A DNA stretch of 64,000 nucleotides from Desulfobacteraceae bacterium UBA2245 (lineage in GTDB: Bacteria > Desulfobacterota > Desulfobacteria > Desulfobacterales > UBA2245). Below the pieces are notes generated by a model. The model had not been told where the DNA came from. It searched no databases and saw only the letters and a program-made list of their open reading frames with translations. A program made the position numbers and the translations under genes. This document shows positions 39,444 to 47,539 of this stretch, in pieces; within the stretch, counting starts at the first letter, position 1; every line of letters starts with the position of its first letter. The stretch is from NCBI GenBank assembly GCA_002347265.1, contig DDYB01000032.1, positions 263,121 to 327,120 on the forward strand, given 5' to 3'.

Positions 39444-39496
39444 AGCTCTCAAGTCCCGGGGCCATGGATTTTTATTGTGAATGGCGTTTGAGAGCT
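39444..39496. repeat. 9-bp inverted repeat upstream of the ECF sigma promoter
   Basis: AGCTCTCAA (39444-39452) is the exact reverse complement of TTGAGAGCT (39488-39496), 35 bases apart. It ends 13 bases before the -35 motif of the ECF promoter. It could be a regulator site, a long hairpin, or chance. Confidence 0.35.
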
Positions 39497-39509
39497 GATA
39501 GGCTGAACA

Positions 39510-39536
39510 TGTAACTTTTTCCGATATTCCACGTTT
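39510..39536 (+). promoter_or_regulatory. ECF-type promoter of the sigma operon (autoregulation)
   Basis: TGTAAC (39510-39515), then exactly 16 bases, then CGTTT (39532-39536). AAC-N16-CGT is the classic ECF promoter pattern. The same pair with the same spacing recurs at 40904-40930. Transcription would start at about 39543-39546, right at the ATG (39547), so the sigma mRNA is predicted to be leaderless or nearly so; no ribosome binding site is present. Confidence 0.6.
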
Positions 39537-39546
39537 ATTTACTATA

Positions 39547-40014
39547 ATGGATACATACAGGGCCTTTTATATCCAGCACAAGTCGAAGCTTTTTTCATAT
39601 CTGATGAGAATGACCGGAGATTTCGAGCTTTCCGGCGACATCATGCAGGAAAGCTTCGCAAGGCATCTGGAACATTACGGAGATCACAAAAACAATCATG
39701 TCTCACTGCTGTATACGATTGCGCGCAATGCCCTTTTCGATCATTTCAGGAAACAGGCCCGGCAGACGCAAATTCAGCAGGATCTTCCCGACGAGACTGA
39801 CGAAGAACGCCAGATGATGGTGCGTGAGGAATACAGAAGGGTTCTGGAAGGTTTGCAGCAGTTGGAGGCTGATGATCGGGACATTATTTCCCTGGCCGTC
39901 AGCGGCAATCTGTCTTACAGGGATATTGCGTGCATTGTAGGAACCAGCGAGTCGAACATCAAGGTAAGAATTCACCGAATTCGCCTGAAACTCAAGAAGA
40001 TTCTTGAAATATAG
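39547..40014 (+). CDS. ECF-family RNA polymerase sigma factor
   Basis: 155 residues with only regions 2 and 4. Region 2 is LFSYLMRMTGDFELSGDIMQESFARHLEHY with the downstream LLYTIARNALFDHFRK. Region 4 is LEADDRDIISLAVSGNLSYRDIACIVGTSESNIKVRIHRIRLKLKKIL, a helix-turn-helix for the -35 box. It probably directs its own operon from the motif upstream. The anti-sigma gene follows by ten bases. There is no Shine-Dalgarno sequence before the ATG. Confidence 0.93.
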   Translation: MDTYRAFYIQHKSKLFSYLMRMTGDFELSGDIMQESFARHLEHYGDHKNNHVSLLYTIARNALFDHFRKQARQTQIQQDLPDETDEERQMMVREEYRRVLEGLQQLEADDRDIISLAVSGNLSYRDIACIVGTSESNIKVRIHRIRLKLKKILEI

Positions 40015-40024
40015 GAGGTTCATC

Positions 40025-40591
40025 ATGCATGAATGGATCAGCATGTACATTGACGATGAACTGACCATGGATGAAAAAATTCAGTTTGTGGAAAAAATTC
40101 ATGACGACGGGTGTTTTAAAGACGAAACAATAGAACTCATTGAGGTCGAAAAAACGCTGCGGCAGGAAGTTGTTTACCGGGAACCGGTTGTTGAGGTTTT
40201 TCCGCAAAAGCGGCGCGGGTTTGCTGAATGGCACCGGCTGTGGCCTCTTGTGTCGGCATTGGCAATCGCAGCGGCGGTGCTGTTTTTTTTCATGCCGATG
40301 CGCGGACCGGAAACCAACGCTACGGCCTCGCCCTACCGGTTTGTCATCTATCAGCCTCAAGCAGGCCAGACCGACATTGTGGGCACTTTTACCCAGTGGA
40401 AGAAAACGCCCATGAACCGGATCGGTGCTACCGGCTATTGGGAAATCGTGCTGGATCTTCCCAGGGGTGAGCACCGGTTTTCGTATCTGATCGAAGGCGT
40501 CGGGCGTCTGCCGGACCCAACCATTTTAACCCGGGAAAAAGATGACTTCGGCGGTGAAAATTCTGTTTTGCATGTAGGGGAGAAAATATGA
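40025..40591 (+). CDS. anti-sigma-like membrane protein with glycogen-binding-like (CBM48) domain
   Basis: 188 residues: a short helical cytoplasmic segment with no HxxxCxxC zinc motif (about 1-70), one membrane helix (LVSALAIAAAVLFFFMPM), and an outer domain at about 100-188. The outer domain reads VIYQPQAGQTDIVGTFTQWKKTPMNRI, GYWEIVLDLPRGEHRFSYLIEG and PDPTILTREKDDFGGENSVLHV, the fold signature of CBM48/AMPK glycogen-binding modules (VxLVGxFNxW, then GxWxxxLxLPxGxYxYxFxVDG). The start at 40025 has TAGGAGG before it. By position it should hold the sigma factor at the membrane; the outer domain would sense a glycan or act as a structural fold. Confidence 0.75.
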   Translation: MHEWISMYIDDELTMDEKIQFVEKIHDDGCFKDETIELIEVEKTLRQEVVYREPVVEVFPQKRRGFAEWHRLWPLVSALAIAAAVLFFFMPMRGPETNATASPYRFVIYQPQAGQTDIVGTFTQWKKTPMNRIGATGYWEIVLDLPRGEHRFSYLIEGVGRLPDPTILTREKDDFGGENSVLHVGEKI

Positions 40592-40908
40592 AAAAGCTCT
40601 GTATGGTTGCGGCAGCATTGATGATCAGCGGATGCTCGAACCATTATTACAGGGTTTCCGGCAATTCAGTGGATATTTTACTGCGTGCCGAGGCGCGCGA
40701 GGTTTATTTCTTCACATCTATAGATGATTACCGGCCGCAGAAGGCCAGTCAGGAAGGCAAGAACTTCTGGCGAGTCACCGTGCCAGAGAAGGCTGAGTTT
40801 CGATATTTTTACCAGGTCGACGGACGTATTTTCCTGCCGCCTGACTGCCGGTATACGGAATACGATGGTTTTGGATCCAAAAGCTGTATTTATGTGCCGA
40901 AGCTGTAA
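40588..40908 (+). CDS. small lipoprotein with a CBM48-like fold
   Basis: 106 residues. A lipoprotein signal MISGCSNHY places a lipidated Cys at residue 16. The remaining part (AREVYFFTSIDDYRPQKAS...FWRVTVPEKAEFRYFYQVDGRIFLPPDCRYTE) follows the same outline as the outer domain of the anti-sigma protein, suggesting descent from it. It is coupled to that gene by an ATGA overlap. It may be the periplasmic partner that relieves sigma inhibition; this is inference. Confidence 0.65.
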   Translation: MKKLCMVAAALMISGCSNHYYRVSGNSVDILLRAEAREVYFFTSIDDYRPQKASQEGKNFWRVTVPEKAEFRYFYQVDGRIFLPPDCRYTEYDGFGSKSCIYVPKL

Positions 40909-40930
40909 CCATTCCGGATAAGAATCGTTT
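40904..40930 (+). promoter_or_regulatory. second ECF-type promoter, before the Gly-rich gene
   Basis: TGTAAC (40904-40909), 16 bases, CGTTT (40926-40930): identical boxes and spacing to the promoter at 39510. The -35 element overlaps the stop codon of the lipoprotein gene. It gives the Gly-rich protein its own sigma-dependent start, about 25 bases before its ATG at 40962. Confidence 0.55.
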
Positions 40931-40961
40931 CCAAAACAAAAAAGCGAAATAAGGAGTAAAT

Positions 40962-41813
40962 ATGAAAAATATTTTTGCATTCGTTCTGGGGGTGATTCTC
41001 TGCGTATCTTCGGCGGCATGGGCCGACGAAGTCGATCAGCTGTTGCCCGAACCTGTCAGCAACCAGCTCAGAGCCAATACCCGTACCATGATTGGTGCCG
41101 GCGTGGACAGCGAGGAAGCGATCAAAATAACCCGGGCCATGATTCAGAACCGTTTTCAGGAACGCGAGGTCATCGCGGCGCAACAGGTAGTGATCGAAGC
41201 ACGGACCCAGGGATTGCCTGAAAAAGCCGTTTTGAACAAGGCTTACGAGGGCATGGCCAAGCAGGTGGATGCGCAGCAAATCGTTGCGGCCATGCGGCAG
41301 GTGCAATCCCGGTATGCCTTTTCATATCGATATGCACGTGAGCTCTCGAAAGATCCGGCTGCGGTTCAAAGAATCGGCGGCATTGCCGCGGATGCGATGG
41401 CGGCGGGATTGACGACGCCTTTCATGGAACGTATCATGGCCCAGCTTGAAAACCGGGTTCGAACCATGACGGTCAATACATCCGAGCTGTGCGTTCAAAC
41501 CATGCTGACAACCCGTGATATGGTGAGGCTGGGCGTGCCGGAGGATATGACGGTCGATATGATGACCAATGCGCTGAGACATGGTTACAGCGACATGGAC
41601 ATGAAGACGTTGCGGCAATCCTTTGCCAGCCAAGCACGCAACTCCTCCGTAAATGGGCTTGCCAAAGCCTATGCAGCTGGAATTGAGCTCGGTCAGAGTG
41701 CTCAGAGCCTAAGCGGTTCATCAGGCCCCGGTTCTGGAACTAATGGTAGCGGTAGCGGCGGTAGCGGCGGTAGCGGTGGCGGCGGTGGCGGCGGCGGTGG
41801 TGGCGGCCGGTAA
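40962..41813 (+). CDS. secreted helical protein with glycine-rich tail
   Basis: 283 residues. The signal peptide ends near SSAAWA. Residues 22-230 are helix-rich (many EEAIKITRAMIQ, AQQVVIEARTQG and ELSKDPAAVQRI runs), with no known enzyme motif. The last 40 residues are nearly all Gly and Ser, ending GGGGGGGR; they are encoded by a GGC/GGT/AGC repeat at about 41744-41810. I do not recognise a family. It is probably the main effector of the ECF regulon, located in the periplasm or at the surface. A strong terminator follows. Confidence 0.75.
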   Translation: MKNIFAFVLGVILCVSSAAWADEVDQLLPEPVSNQLRANTRTMIGAGVDSEEAIKITRAMIQNRFQEREVIAAQQVVIEARTQGLPEKAVLNKAYEGMAKQVDAQQIVAAMRQVQSRYAFSYRYARELSKDPAAVQRIGGIAADAMAAGLTTPFMERIMAQLENRVRTMTVNTSELCVQTMLTTRDMVRLGVPEDMTVDMMTNALRHGYSDMDMKTLRQSFASQARNSSVNGLAKAYAAGIELGQSAQSLSGSSGPGSGTNGSGSGGSGGSGGGGGGGGGGGR

Positions 41814-41857
41814 TCGGACATACAACGCCCGCTTCAGAAACAAATCAAAATACATTG

Positions 41858-41890
41858 ACCGGGAAGCAGAAGCTGCTTCCCGGTTTTTTT
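41858..41890 (+). terminator. rho-independent terminator of the ECF sigma operon
   Basis: ACCGGGAAGCAG (41858-41869) pairs perfectly with CTGCTTCCCGGT (41873-41884) around a three-base loop, followed by a run of Ts to 41890. It lies 45 bases after the Gly-rich gene and is the clearest terminator in the window. Confidence 0.9.
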
Positions 41891-42111
41891 GTCCGATTTG
41901 ATGGGTTGATCCATACGGTTTGGTTTTAATAAAATACTGCAAGACCGTCAGCCATTTCAGTGAGGGTGCTCGTGCGATAATTTTTCAGGAATCCGGCGTC
42001 AATGGATCTTTTCTAAAAATCAGTGGCTTGCCGCTTGAAAGCGTGTTAGGTTTTCAAAGTTTTTTCGGCGGCGCTCCCGAAATATTCATTCATTTGCGGA
42101 ACAGAACCTTC

Positions 42112-43608
42112 ATGAGGACACGAAGCGGCTTATACGTCTTCAAGAGCCTTGCAGCCGGTCTGCTGACATCCCAGATGCTATTTTCTCTGCAGATATACGC
42201 TGCAAACCACAAGCTTTATGAACGGATCAAGGCAATGGCCGATGCCGGGTATCTGGTGGTTCCCAACGAAGCGACCGCCATCAATCTGACCGGAATCGAT
42301 TCCGCTTTTTACGGGGCGCTGTTTTTTTCCCTGAGCGTCGGCGCCTTCCTGAGCCTGGGCGCTCTGGCCGGAGCCTGGATATGGGATCGGCTGGGCGGCC
42401 GAAGGCGGATGGTTCTGAACACTTTGTGCCTGCCATGGGCCGCCTGTATCTGTGCGGTCAACGCAAAGGGATTCTGCCCCTGGATTACGGCCGTTTTCCT
42501 GGCAGCCCCCGCCGTCACCTTTGGGGTCGCAATCCGATGGATGCCCGCCGAAGGGCTTGACCGGAGGCGTCTGGCCGCTGCCGTGCTTCCGGCGGCGATT
42601 CTGGCCGGAATGTGGCTGAGTCAGATGGACGCGCACATGATGATCGATATTCGTGACGGTTTGCTGCTGTCGAATTCCCTGGGCCGGAACATAAACGATT
42701 TTTATTACCGCTACACCCTTTATCCCGCAGAAGTCTTCAAATCGATGAATCAGAAACTGATCAAAACCGTCGGCTTTGATGCGGGCGTGAAACCCGCTTT
42801 ACAGGCAGAGATTGAAAAAAGGCTTGTCGATTTTGATTATCTGAAAATGCGGCATCCGGCCCTCTGCGATCTCTGGATCCGGCAGGCCGGGGGTCTTCTG
42901 GTGCTGGAACACGACTCGAAATCGGTGGTTCAGACCCCGGTTCAGACTTTTTTTTCACAGACCTCTCGCATCATCGCCGAGTTTTCAGAAAAAACCGATC
43001 GATGGCCGTTTTACAGGCGATTTACTCTGACATCCGTTCTGATCGGGTTGCCGGTTCTCTGCTATATGGGCATCTACGGTACGGCGGCCATGATCGCCCG
43101 AACCTTGAAGTCCAGACACGCTTCCTTTTGGGCCGCCGGTGTCTGCCTGGGAGCCGGAGTGGTCCTTCTGGCTTTTTTTTACGCAAGCCGGCCCGGAGAT
43201 CTCGATAACGACCGGATACCGGATGCTCTGGGAACTTCACGGCCGCGGAACCGGGTGGCAGCGCTGAAAACGATTGCCAGAAAAAACCTGGAAATCGCTG
43301 ACTACCCGGTTTATGCAGGTCTGCTTTCAAGTGAACATGCCGTCGAACGCTACTGGCTGGTTAAATGTCTGGGAGTCAGCCGCAAACCGGAGACCCTTGC
43401 CCTGATTCAGAATTTTCTCGATGATCCTCAGGCCAATGTGGCTTGTATGGCGTTCCAGGCCTTGGGGAGGCGCGGTAATTCACGATCGGTGGAAGTCATC
43501 GTCTCCCGGATCGCAGGCCTGCGGCACGGCTATGTTCAATGGTATGCATACAGGGCATTAAGGAGCCTGGGATGGAGACCCGCCATATTGATGCAAAAAT
43601 CCTCCTGA
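42112..43608 (+). CDS. membrane protein with C-terminal HEAT-like repeats
   Basis: 498 residues. Hydrophobic segments lie at about 10-30, 65-95, 115-170, 180-200, 305-330 and 345-365. Residues 200-300 (DIRDGLLLSNSLGRNINDFYYRYTLYPAEVF) may be periplasmic. A short DLDNDRIPD Ca-loop-like piece precedes two or three HEAT/PBS-lyase-like repeats (VERYWLVKCLGVSRKPETLALIQNFLDDPQANVACMAFQALGRRG). No family is recognised. The start is uncertain; upstream in-frame Met codons to 41920 precede a less hydrophobic stretch. The protease gene overlaps its 3' end. Confidence 0.7.
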   Translation: MRTRSGLYVFKSLAAGLLTSQMLFSLQIYAANHKLYERIKAMADAGYLVVPNEATAINLTGIDSAFYGALFFSLSVGAFLSLGALAGAWIWDRLGGRRRMVLNTLCLPWAACICAVNAKGFCPWITAVFLAAPAVTFGVAIRWMPAEGLDRRRLAAAVLPAAILAGMWLSQMDAHMMIDIRDGLLLSNSLGRNINDFYYRYTLYPAEVFKSMNQKLIKTVGFDAGVKPALQAEIEKRLVDFDYLKMRHPALCDLWIRQAGGLLVLEHDSKSVVQTPVQTFFSQTSRIIAEFSEKTDRWPFYRRFTLTSVLIGLPVLCYMGIYGTAAMIARTLKSRHASFWAAGVCLGAGVVLLAFFYASRPGDLDNDRIPDALGTSRPRNRVAALKTIARKNLEIADYPVYAGLLSSEHAVERYWLVKCLGVSRKPETLALIQNFLDDPQANVACMAFQALGRRGNSRSVEVIVSRIAGLRHGYVQWYAYRALRSLGWRPAILMQKSS

Positions 43609-44225
43609 TCAGCGTTTCCGCTGTTTTTACACTCGATCTCATTCTCACGGCGGCATCCTTCCGCCTGCCCGAATATCGACTCTGGCTTCTTGCCGGCGCA
43701 CGGATGGTTGAAACCGCCCTGCTGGCAGGGATCGTTCGTTTTCAAGCGGGAAACCTGGCATGCCTGGGGCTGACGAAAAACCGGATACTGACAGGTCTTT
43801 GCAGGGGGCTGCTCTGGTCTTCGTGTTTTGCCGTTTTTGCCGCACTGCTGGCGCTGGGCCTGATGATGTTTCATATCGATCCACTCCGGCTGTTTCATGT
43901 GTGGTTTCCGGCCGGCAACATGGTTTTGTTTTTTGTCGTGGGAAGCCTGCTCGGACCTGTGGCGGAAGAGTTCTTTTTCCGCGGCGTGATTTACGGATAT
44001 CTCAGATCCTGGGGAGTCGGATGGGCGCTTCTGGGCAGTACGGCGGCATTTGCGGCGGCGCACTCATTCTCAGGAGTTCCGGTCACCCAGATTATTGGAG
44101 GACTTGCCTTTGCCGTTGCTTACGAAATTGAAAAGAACCTGATGGTTCCGATTGTGGTTCATGTCCTTGGAAATACTGTTCTTTTTGTCATTGCGCTTGG
44201 GGCAAGGGCGGTTTGCATGCCGTAA
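43572..44225 (+). CDS. CPBP-family intramembrane glutamic protease
   Basis: 217 residues with about seven hydrophobic segments. The CPBP (Abi/Rce1) motifs are clear: EEFFFRG (E132, E133, R137), then AAAHSF (H164), and a late HVLGN. Family members cut substrates inside the membrane or serve in prenyl-protein or immunity processing. The start at 43572 has AAGGAG upstream and overlaps the preceding gene by 37 bases. It lies just before the T2SS operon, so a role in that pathway is possible but unsupported. Confidence 0.85.
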   Translation: METRHIDAKILLISVSAVFTLDLILTAASFRLPEYRLWLLAGARMVETALLAGIVRFQAGNLACLGLTKNRILTGLCRGLLWSSCFAVFAALLALGLMMFHIDPLRLFHVWFPAGNMVLFFVVGSLLGPVAEEFFFRGVIYGYLRSWGVGWALLGSTAAFAAAHSFSGVPVTQIIGGLAFAVAYEIEKNLMVPIVVHVLGNTVLFVIALGARAVCMP

Positions 44226-44305
44226 AGGGATATGATACTCTGAGCAATACCTGAAGGGGGATGTTGATTTGAGAGTGAATATTCACGAGACCGATTGGAG
44301 GCCGG

Positions 44306-44761
44306 ATGAAAAGGAAGACCTTTATGAGACTGAAAAATCCGCACGGGTTTACCCTCATCGAACTGATGGTGGTAATCGTGATTCTGGGCATTCTCGCCGG
44401 AGTCCTTTTGCCCAAAATCATGGGCCGCCCGGACGAGGCCAAGCAACTGAAGGCCAAGATGCAGATTCAGAGCCTGGAAACCGCATTAAAGATGTACCGG
44501 CTGGACAACGACATGTACCCGACCACCGAACAGGGTCTGGCGGCTCTGGTGGAGATGCCCGCCTCGCCGCCGGTTCCCAGGGCGTGGAGAAAGGGCGGAT
44601 ATATGGAAAAGAACAGGATTCCCAAGGATCCGTGGAAGAATGATTTCATCTATCTGTGCCCGGGCGTGAACGGTGAATTTGACATCATCTCCTATGGGGC
44701 CGACGGGGTTCCGGGCGGAGAAGATGCCGACATGGACATCAACAGCTGGGAGATCGAATAG
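44306..44761 (+). CDS. gspG: T2SS major pseudopilin GspG
   Basis: 151 residues. The leader is cut after Gly14 (HG before [22 protein letters not shown]), with Glu at +5. The C-terminal half has the GspG calcium-site block ([35 protein letters not shown]). It forms the shaft of the pseudopilus that pushes substrates through the secretin. GGAGG precedes the ATG. Here it is the first gene of the T2SS operon, an uncommon position. Confidence 0.95.
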   Translation: MKRKTFMRLKNPHGFTLIELMVVIVILGILAGVLLPKIMGRPDEAKQLKAKMQIQSLETALKMYRLDNDMYPTTEQGLAALVEMPASPPVPRAWRKGGYMEKNRIPKDPWKNDFIYLCPGVNGEFDIISYGADGVPGGEDADMDINSWEIE

Positions 44762-44779
44762 CCAGGGCTCGTAATTAAC

Positions 44780-45292
44780 ATGGATCAACGCGGAATGCCC
44801 GAAGACCATGGTTTTACCCTGATCGAACTGGTGGTGGTGTGCGCTCTGATCAGCCTGGTTCTGTTTCTGAGCATTCCCCGCCTTGAGAAGGTTCATACGG
44901 CCGAGAGTATGCGGCAAGCCTCCCAGTGGCTGGTCATCAATGTTCCCCGTTTAAGGGAACGGGCCGTTCGGGAGCAGATCGACCTGTCGCTCCATCTGGA
45001 TATGCAGGACGGCATTCTGTGGGTTTCCAGCCCCGGCATGACCGGCGAACAGCGCGACGCCGCCCGGAAGGAGGGATTCCGACTTTCCGGAAGCATTCGG
45101 ATCATGGACGTACAGTTTCCGGGAGAACCGGTCCTTTCCGGCGGGAGCGCCGAAATTCGTTTTTATTCCCGCGGTTTTTCGGACCGGGCATGGATTCATC
45201 TGGCCGAAGATGACCGGAAACGTTCGTTTCTGGTGGAAACCTTTCTCAATGATGTGGAGCAGCATGAGGGATATCTGGGGTTTGAGCCGTAA
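44780..45292 (+). CDS. gspH: T2SS minor pseudopilin GspH
   Basis: 170 residues. The prepilin site HG before FTLIELVVV is near residue 11, with Glu at +5, and a beta-rich C-terminal domain ends RSFLVETFLNDVEQHEGYL. It belongs to the pseudopilus near the tip complex. It lies 18 bases after gspG. Confidence 0.88.
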   Translation: MDQRGMPEDHGFTLIELVVVCALISLVLFLSIPRLEKVHTAESMRQASQWLVINVPRLRERAVREQIDLSLHLDMQDGILWVSSPGMTGEQRDAARKEGFRLSGSIRIMDVQFPGEPVLSGGSAEIRFYSRGFSDRAWIHLAEDDRKRSFLVETFLNDVEQHEGYLGFEP

Positions 45293-45683
45293 AACGCCGC
45301 GCGAGGGGATGCCTCAACGGATGGCATCGGGTTTTACCCTGCTGGAGATCATGGTGGCGCTCGGCATTCTTGCCATCGTGCTGACCGCCGTACTGCGGAT
45401 GCATTCACAGACCCTGTTTGTCGATCGCCAGGCAAAATTTAATACGATTGCCGACCTGCTGGCTCAGGAAAAGCTGGCTCAGATCGAGGGCGGCATTCCG
45501 GCAGTTGAATCGGGCGTTTTTGAAAAAGAATTCTCCGGATATTCCTGGCAGATCCTTGTAGAGGATGTGGCTTCGAATCTTTCCGAACACTCCCGCTGGC
45601 GTTTGAAAAAGATCGATATCCTCATTCGGAATCCGGATGAAGATCAATTCGCACTGCGGACCTATCGATACATATTGCCGTGA
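45264..45683 (+). CDS. gspI: T2SS minor pseudopilin GspI
   Basis: 139 residues. The prepilin motif G before FTLLEIMVALGILAIVL has Glu at +5. The conserved LAQEKLAQIE block follows, and the gene overlaps gspH by 29 bases. The start at 45264 gives a 23-residue leader and a weak ribosome binding site (TGGAGC); 45309 would be too short and has no site. Confidence 0.88.
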   Translation: MRDIWGLSRKTPREGMPQRMASGFTLLEIMVALGILAIVLTAVLRMHSQTLFVDRQAKFNTIADLLAQEKLAQIEGGIPAVESGVFEKEFSGYSWQILVEDVASNLSEHSRWRLKKIDILIRNPDEDQFALRTYRYILP

Positions 45684-45690
45684 GCACAGG

Positions 45691-46413
45691 ATGATCATCT
45701 TTCGACGGACCCAAAGCGAGTTCGGAACGGAAAGGCCCGACGCCCCCCGCAGCGCCGGTTTTACGCTGGTGGAGCTGATGATTTCGGTTTTTATGCTTGC
45801 GATCATCGTCACCACGCTTTTCGGCGCCTACAGAGCGGTTTTTTCCAATGCCGGCGCTCTGGAGCAGTTCCGCACGGACTTTGAAATGGCCAGGAACTGC
45901 CTCGAACGGATCACCATCGATCTGACCGGCATTCACGTCATGCTGCCCCCTCAATACAGGCCCTCGAATTCCGACTCCACCGCAGATCCTTATGCCGTTG
46001 TCGGGGATCAGGTTGCGGAGGGACGGGAAAATTTTTCGCGTCTCAAGTTCGCATCTGTTTCGCATGTGCCCTCCCGAAGGGATTTTCCGCAAGGGGTGGC
46101 CGAAATCGTCTATCAGGTGAAAAATGACGCGCGGAACGGTTTTGTCCTGAAACGGTCGGACCGGCTGTTCCGGGATGAATCCCTGGATTCGGACCATAAT
46201 GATCCGGCGCTGTGTTTTCACGTACGGGGCTTCAAGCTGACCTACTATGACGACGCGGGGCGGGAATTCGATGCCTGGGACTCTGAATCGGATGCCTGTA
46301 AACACGCAACCCCTTCGGCTGTCGGCATTCGGCTTGAGATCGGAGATTCGGAAAATGCGCAGGTTTATCAGACCCGGGTTCATCTGCCCGTGGCTCGGGA
46401 ACCCTTGAAATGA
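45691..46413 (+). CDS. gspJ: T2SS minor pseudopilin GspJ
   Basis: 240 residues. The leader ends RSAG before FTLVELMISVFMLAIIVTTLF. A large C-terminal domain follows, as usual for GspJ (VYQVKNDARNGFVLKRSDRL). With GspI and GspK it makes the tip complex of the pseudopilus. The next gene overlaps its end by four bases. Confidence 0.9.
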   Translation: MIIFRRTQSEFGTERPDAPRSAGFTLVELMISVFMLAIIVTTLFGAYRAVFSNAGALEQFRTDFEMARNCLERITIDLTGIHVMLPPQYRPSNSDSTADPYAVVGDQVAEGRENFSRLKFASVSHVPSRRDFPQGVAEIVYQVKNDARNGFVLKRSDRLFRDESLDSDHNDPALCFHVRGFKLTYYDDAGREFDAWDSESDACKHATPSAVGIRLEIGDSENAQVYQTRVHLPVAREPLK

Positions 46414-47477
46414 TTCGTAAAATTCTGCGGAATCGGAGCGGCATCGCCCTGATCATCACCCTGGGCATACTGTCCCTTCTGGTCAGTCTGGCTCTGGAGC
46501 TGCATCGTCAGTCGCGGGAAACCGCCATCAGGGGGGGCGGAGTCAAAGACCGTCTGATCCTCGGCCAGATGGCCGCTTCGGCCGTTCAGGCGGCCATGGG
46601 GATGCTGATTCAGGACCGGATGGAATCGGATATCGATTCGGTTCAGGAAGACTGGGCCGATCCTGAAAAAGTGCGGCAGGCCCTGGACGAACTTTCGTTT
46701 GAAAGAGGGGAGGTCCGCTGTGTTATCAGCGACGAGATGGCCAGGCTTCAGGTCAACGCCCTGGTCATGTTTCCCGAGGGAACGGATTCCGACGGCGCGC
46801 TTCGCCTGATCTGGGAACGGGCCTTCACTATTGCCGTCTTCCCATATGAAGATCTTCCCGAGGAAAGTTCGCCCACGGCGATCGTCAATTCTCTGATCGA
46901 CTGGATCGATTCCGGGGAAGGCGAGTCCATCACCGGACTCAGCGGGGCCGAGTCCGAATACTATCAGTCCCTGAATCCTCCCTATTCCTGCCGCAACGGT
47001 CCGCTTACCCATGCAGGAGAACTGCTGCAGGTCAAAGGGGTGCTTCCCGAGCTTTTTTACGGACGGGCGGATATTCCCGGCATTTCCGAATTCATCACGG
47101 TATACGGGGCCGCAGTCTCCGAAGACCGTTTTTCCTATTCAGGAAAAATCAATATCAATACCGCCGAAATACCCGTACTGGCCGCTCTGCTGCCTGGAGA
47201 AAATCAGGACCTGGCCCTGGCCATTTACGAATACCGTCTGGAAAATTCGGACGGCGTCTTTATCCACGATCTTACGTCTCCAACCTGGTACAAGGATGTT
47301 CCGGGGTTCAGCGACATTCAGATTGACGCCCGTTTGATCACCACGCAAAGCGATATTTTCAGGATTCAAGCCACGGCCGAGCTGCCCGGAATGCGTTATG
47401 CCGCCGACGTCGTGGTCGAACGGGAGCAGGATTCGAAAACCGGCGTATGGCGATGCAGGATATTGCAATGGCAGTGA
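46410..47477 (+). CDS. gspK: T2SS minor pseudopilin GspK
   Basis: 355 residues, the largest pseudopilin. The leader ends RSG before IALIITLGILSLLVSLALELHRQ, and the +5 Glu is absent, which is normal for GspK. SLIDWIDSGE, SYSGKININTAEIPVLAAL and the final FRIQATAELPGMRYAADVVVERE are GspK family blocks. It caps the pseudopilus. Confidence 0.92.
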   Translation: MIRKILRNRSGIALIITLGILSLLVSLALELHRQSRETAIRGGGVKDRLILGQMAASAVQAAMGMLIQDRMESDIDSVQEDWADPEKVRQALDELSFERGEVRCVISDEMARLQVNALVMFPEGTDSDGALRLIWERAFTIAVFPYEDLPEESSPTAIVNSLIDWIDSGEGESITGLSGAESEYYQSLNPPYSCRNGPLTHAGELLQVKGVLPELFYGRADIPGISEFITVYGAAVSEDRFSYSGKININTAEIPVLAALLPGENQDLALAIYEYRLENSDGVFIHDLTSPTWYKDVPGFSDIQIDARLITTQSDIFRIQATAELPGMRYAADVVVEREQDSKTGVWRCRILQWQ

Positions 47478-47539
47478 TTTTATTTTATAGGCATAAATAC
47501 CCTCATCTTCCGCGGATATTTTTGAATTTGGAAAATTGA

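Noticed and set aside
41744..41810. CRISPR-like or other structured repeat array
   Set aside because: It is a simple codon repeat coding Gly and Ser; there are no spacers or palindromic repeats.
44275..44286. Palindrome GTGAATATTCAC before gspG as an operator
   Set aside because: Only 12 bases, no nearby promoter boxes, and close to the ribosome binding site; it may be chance.
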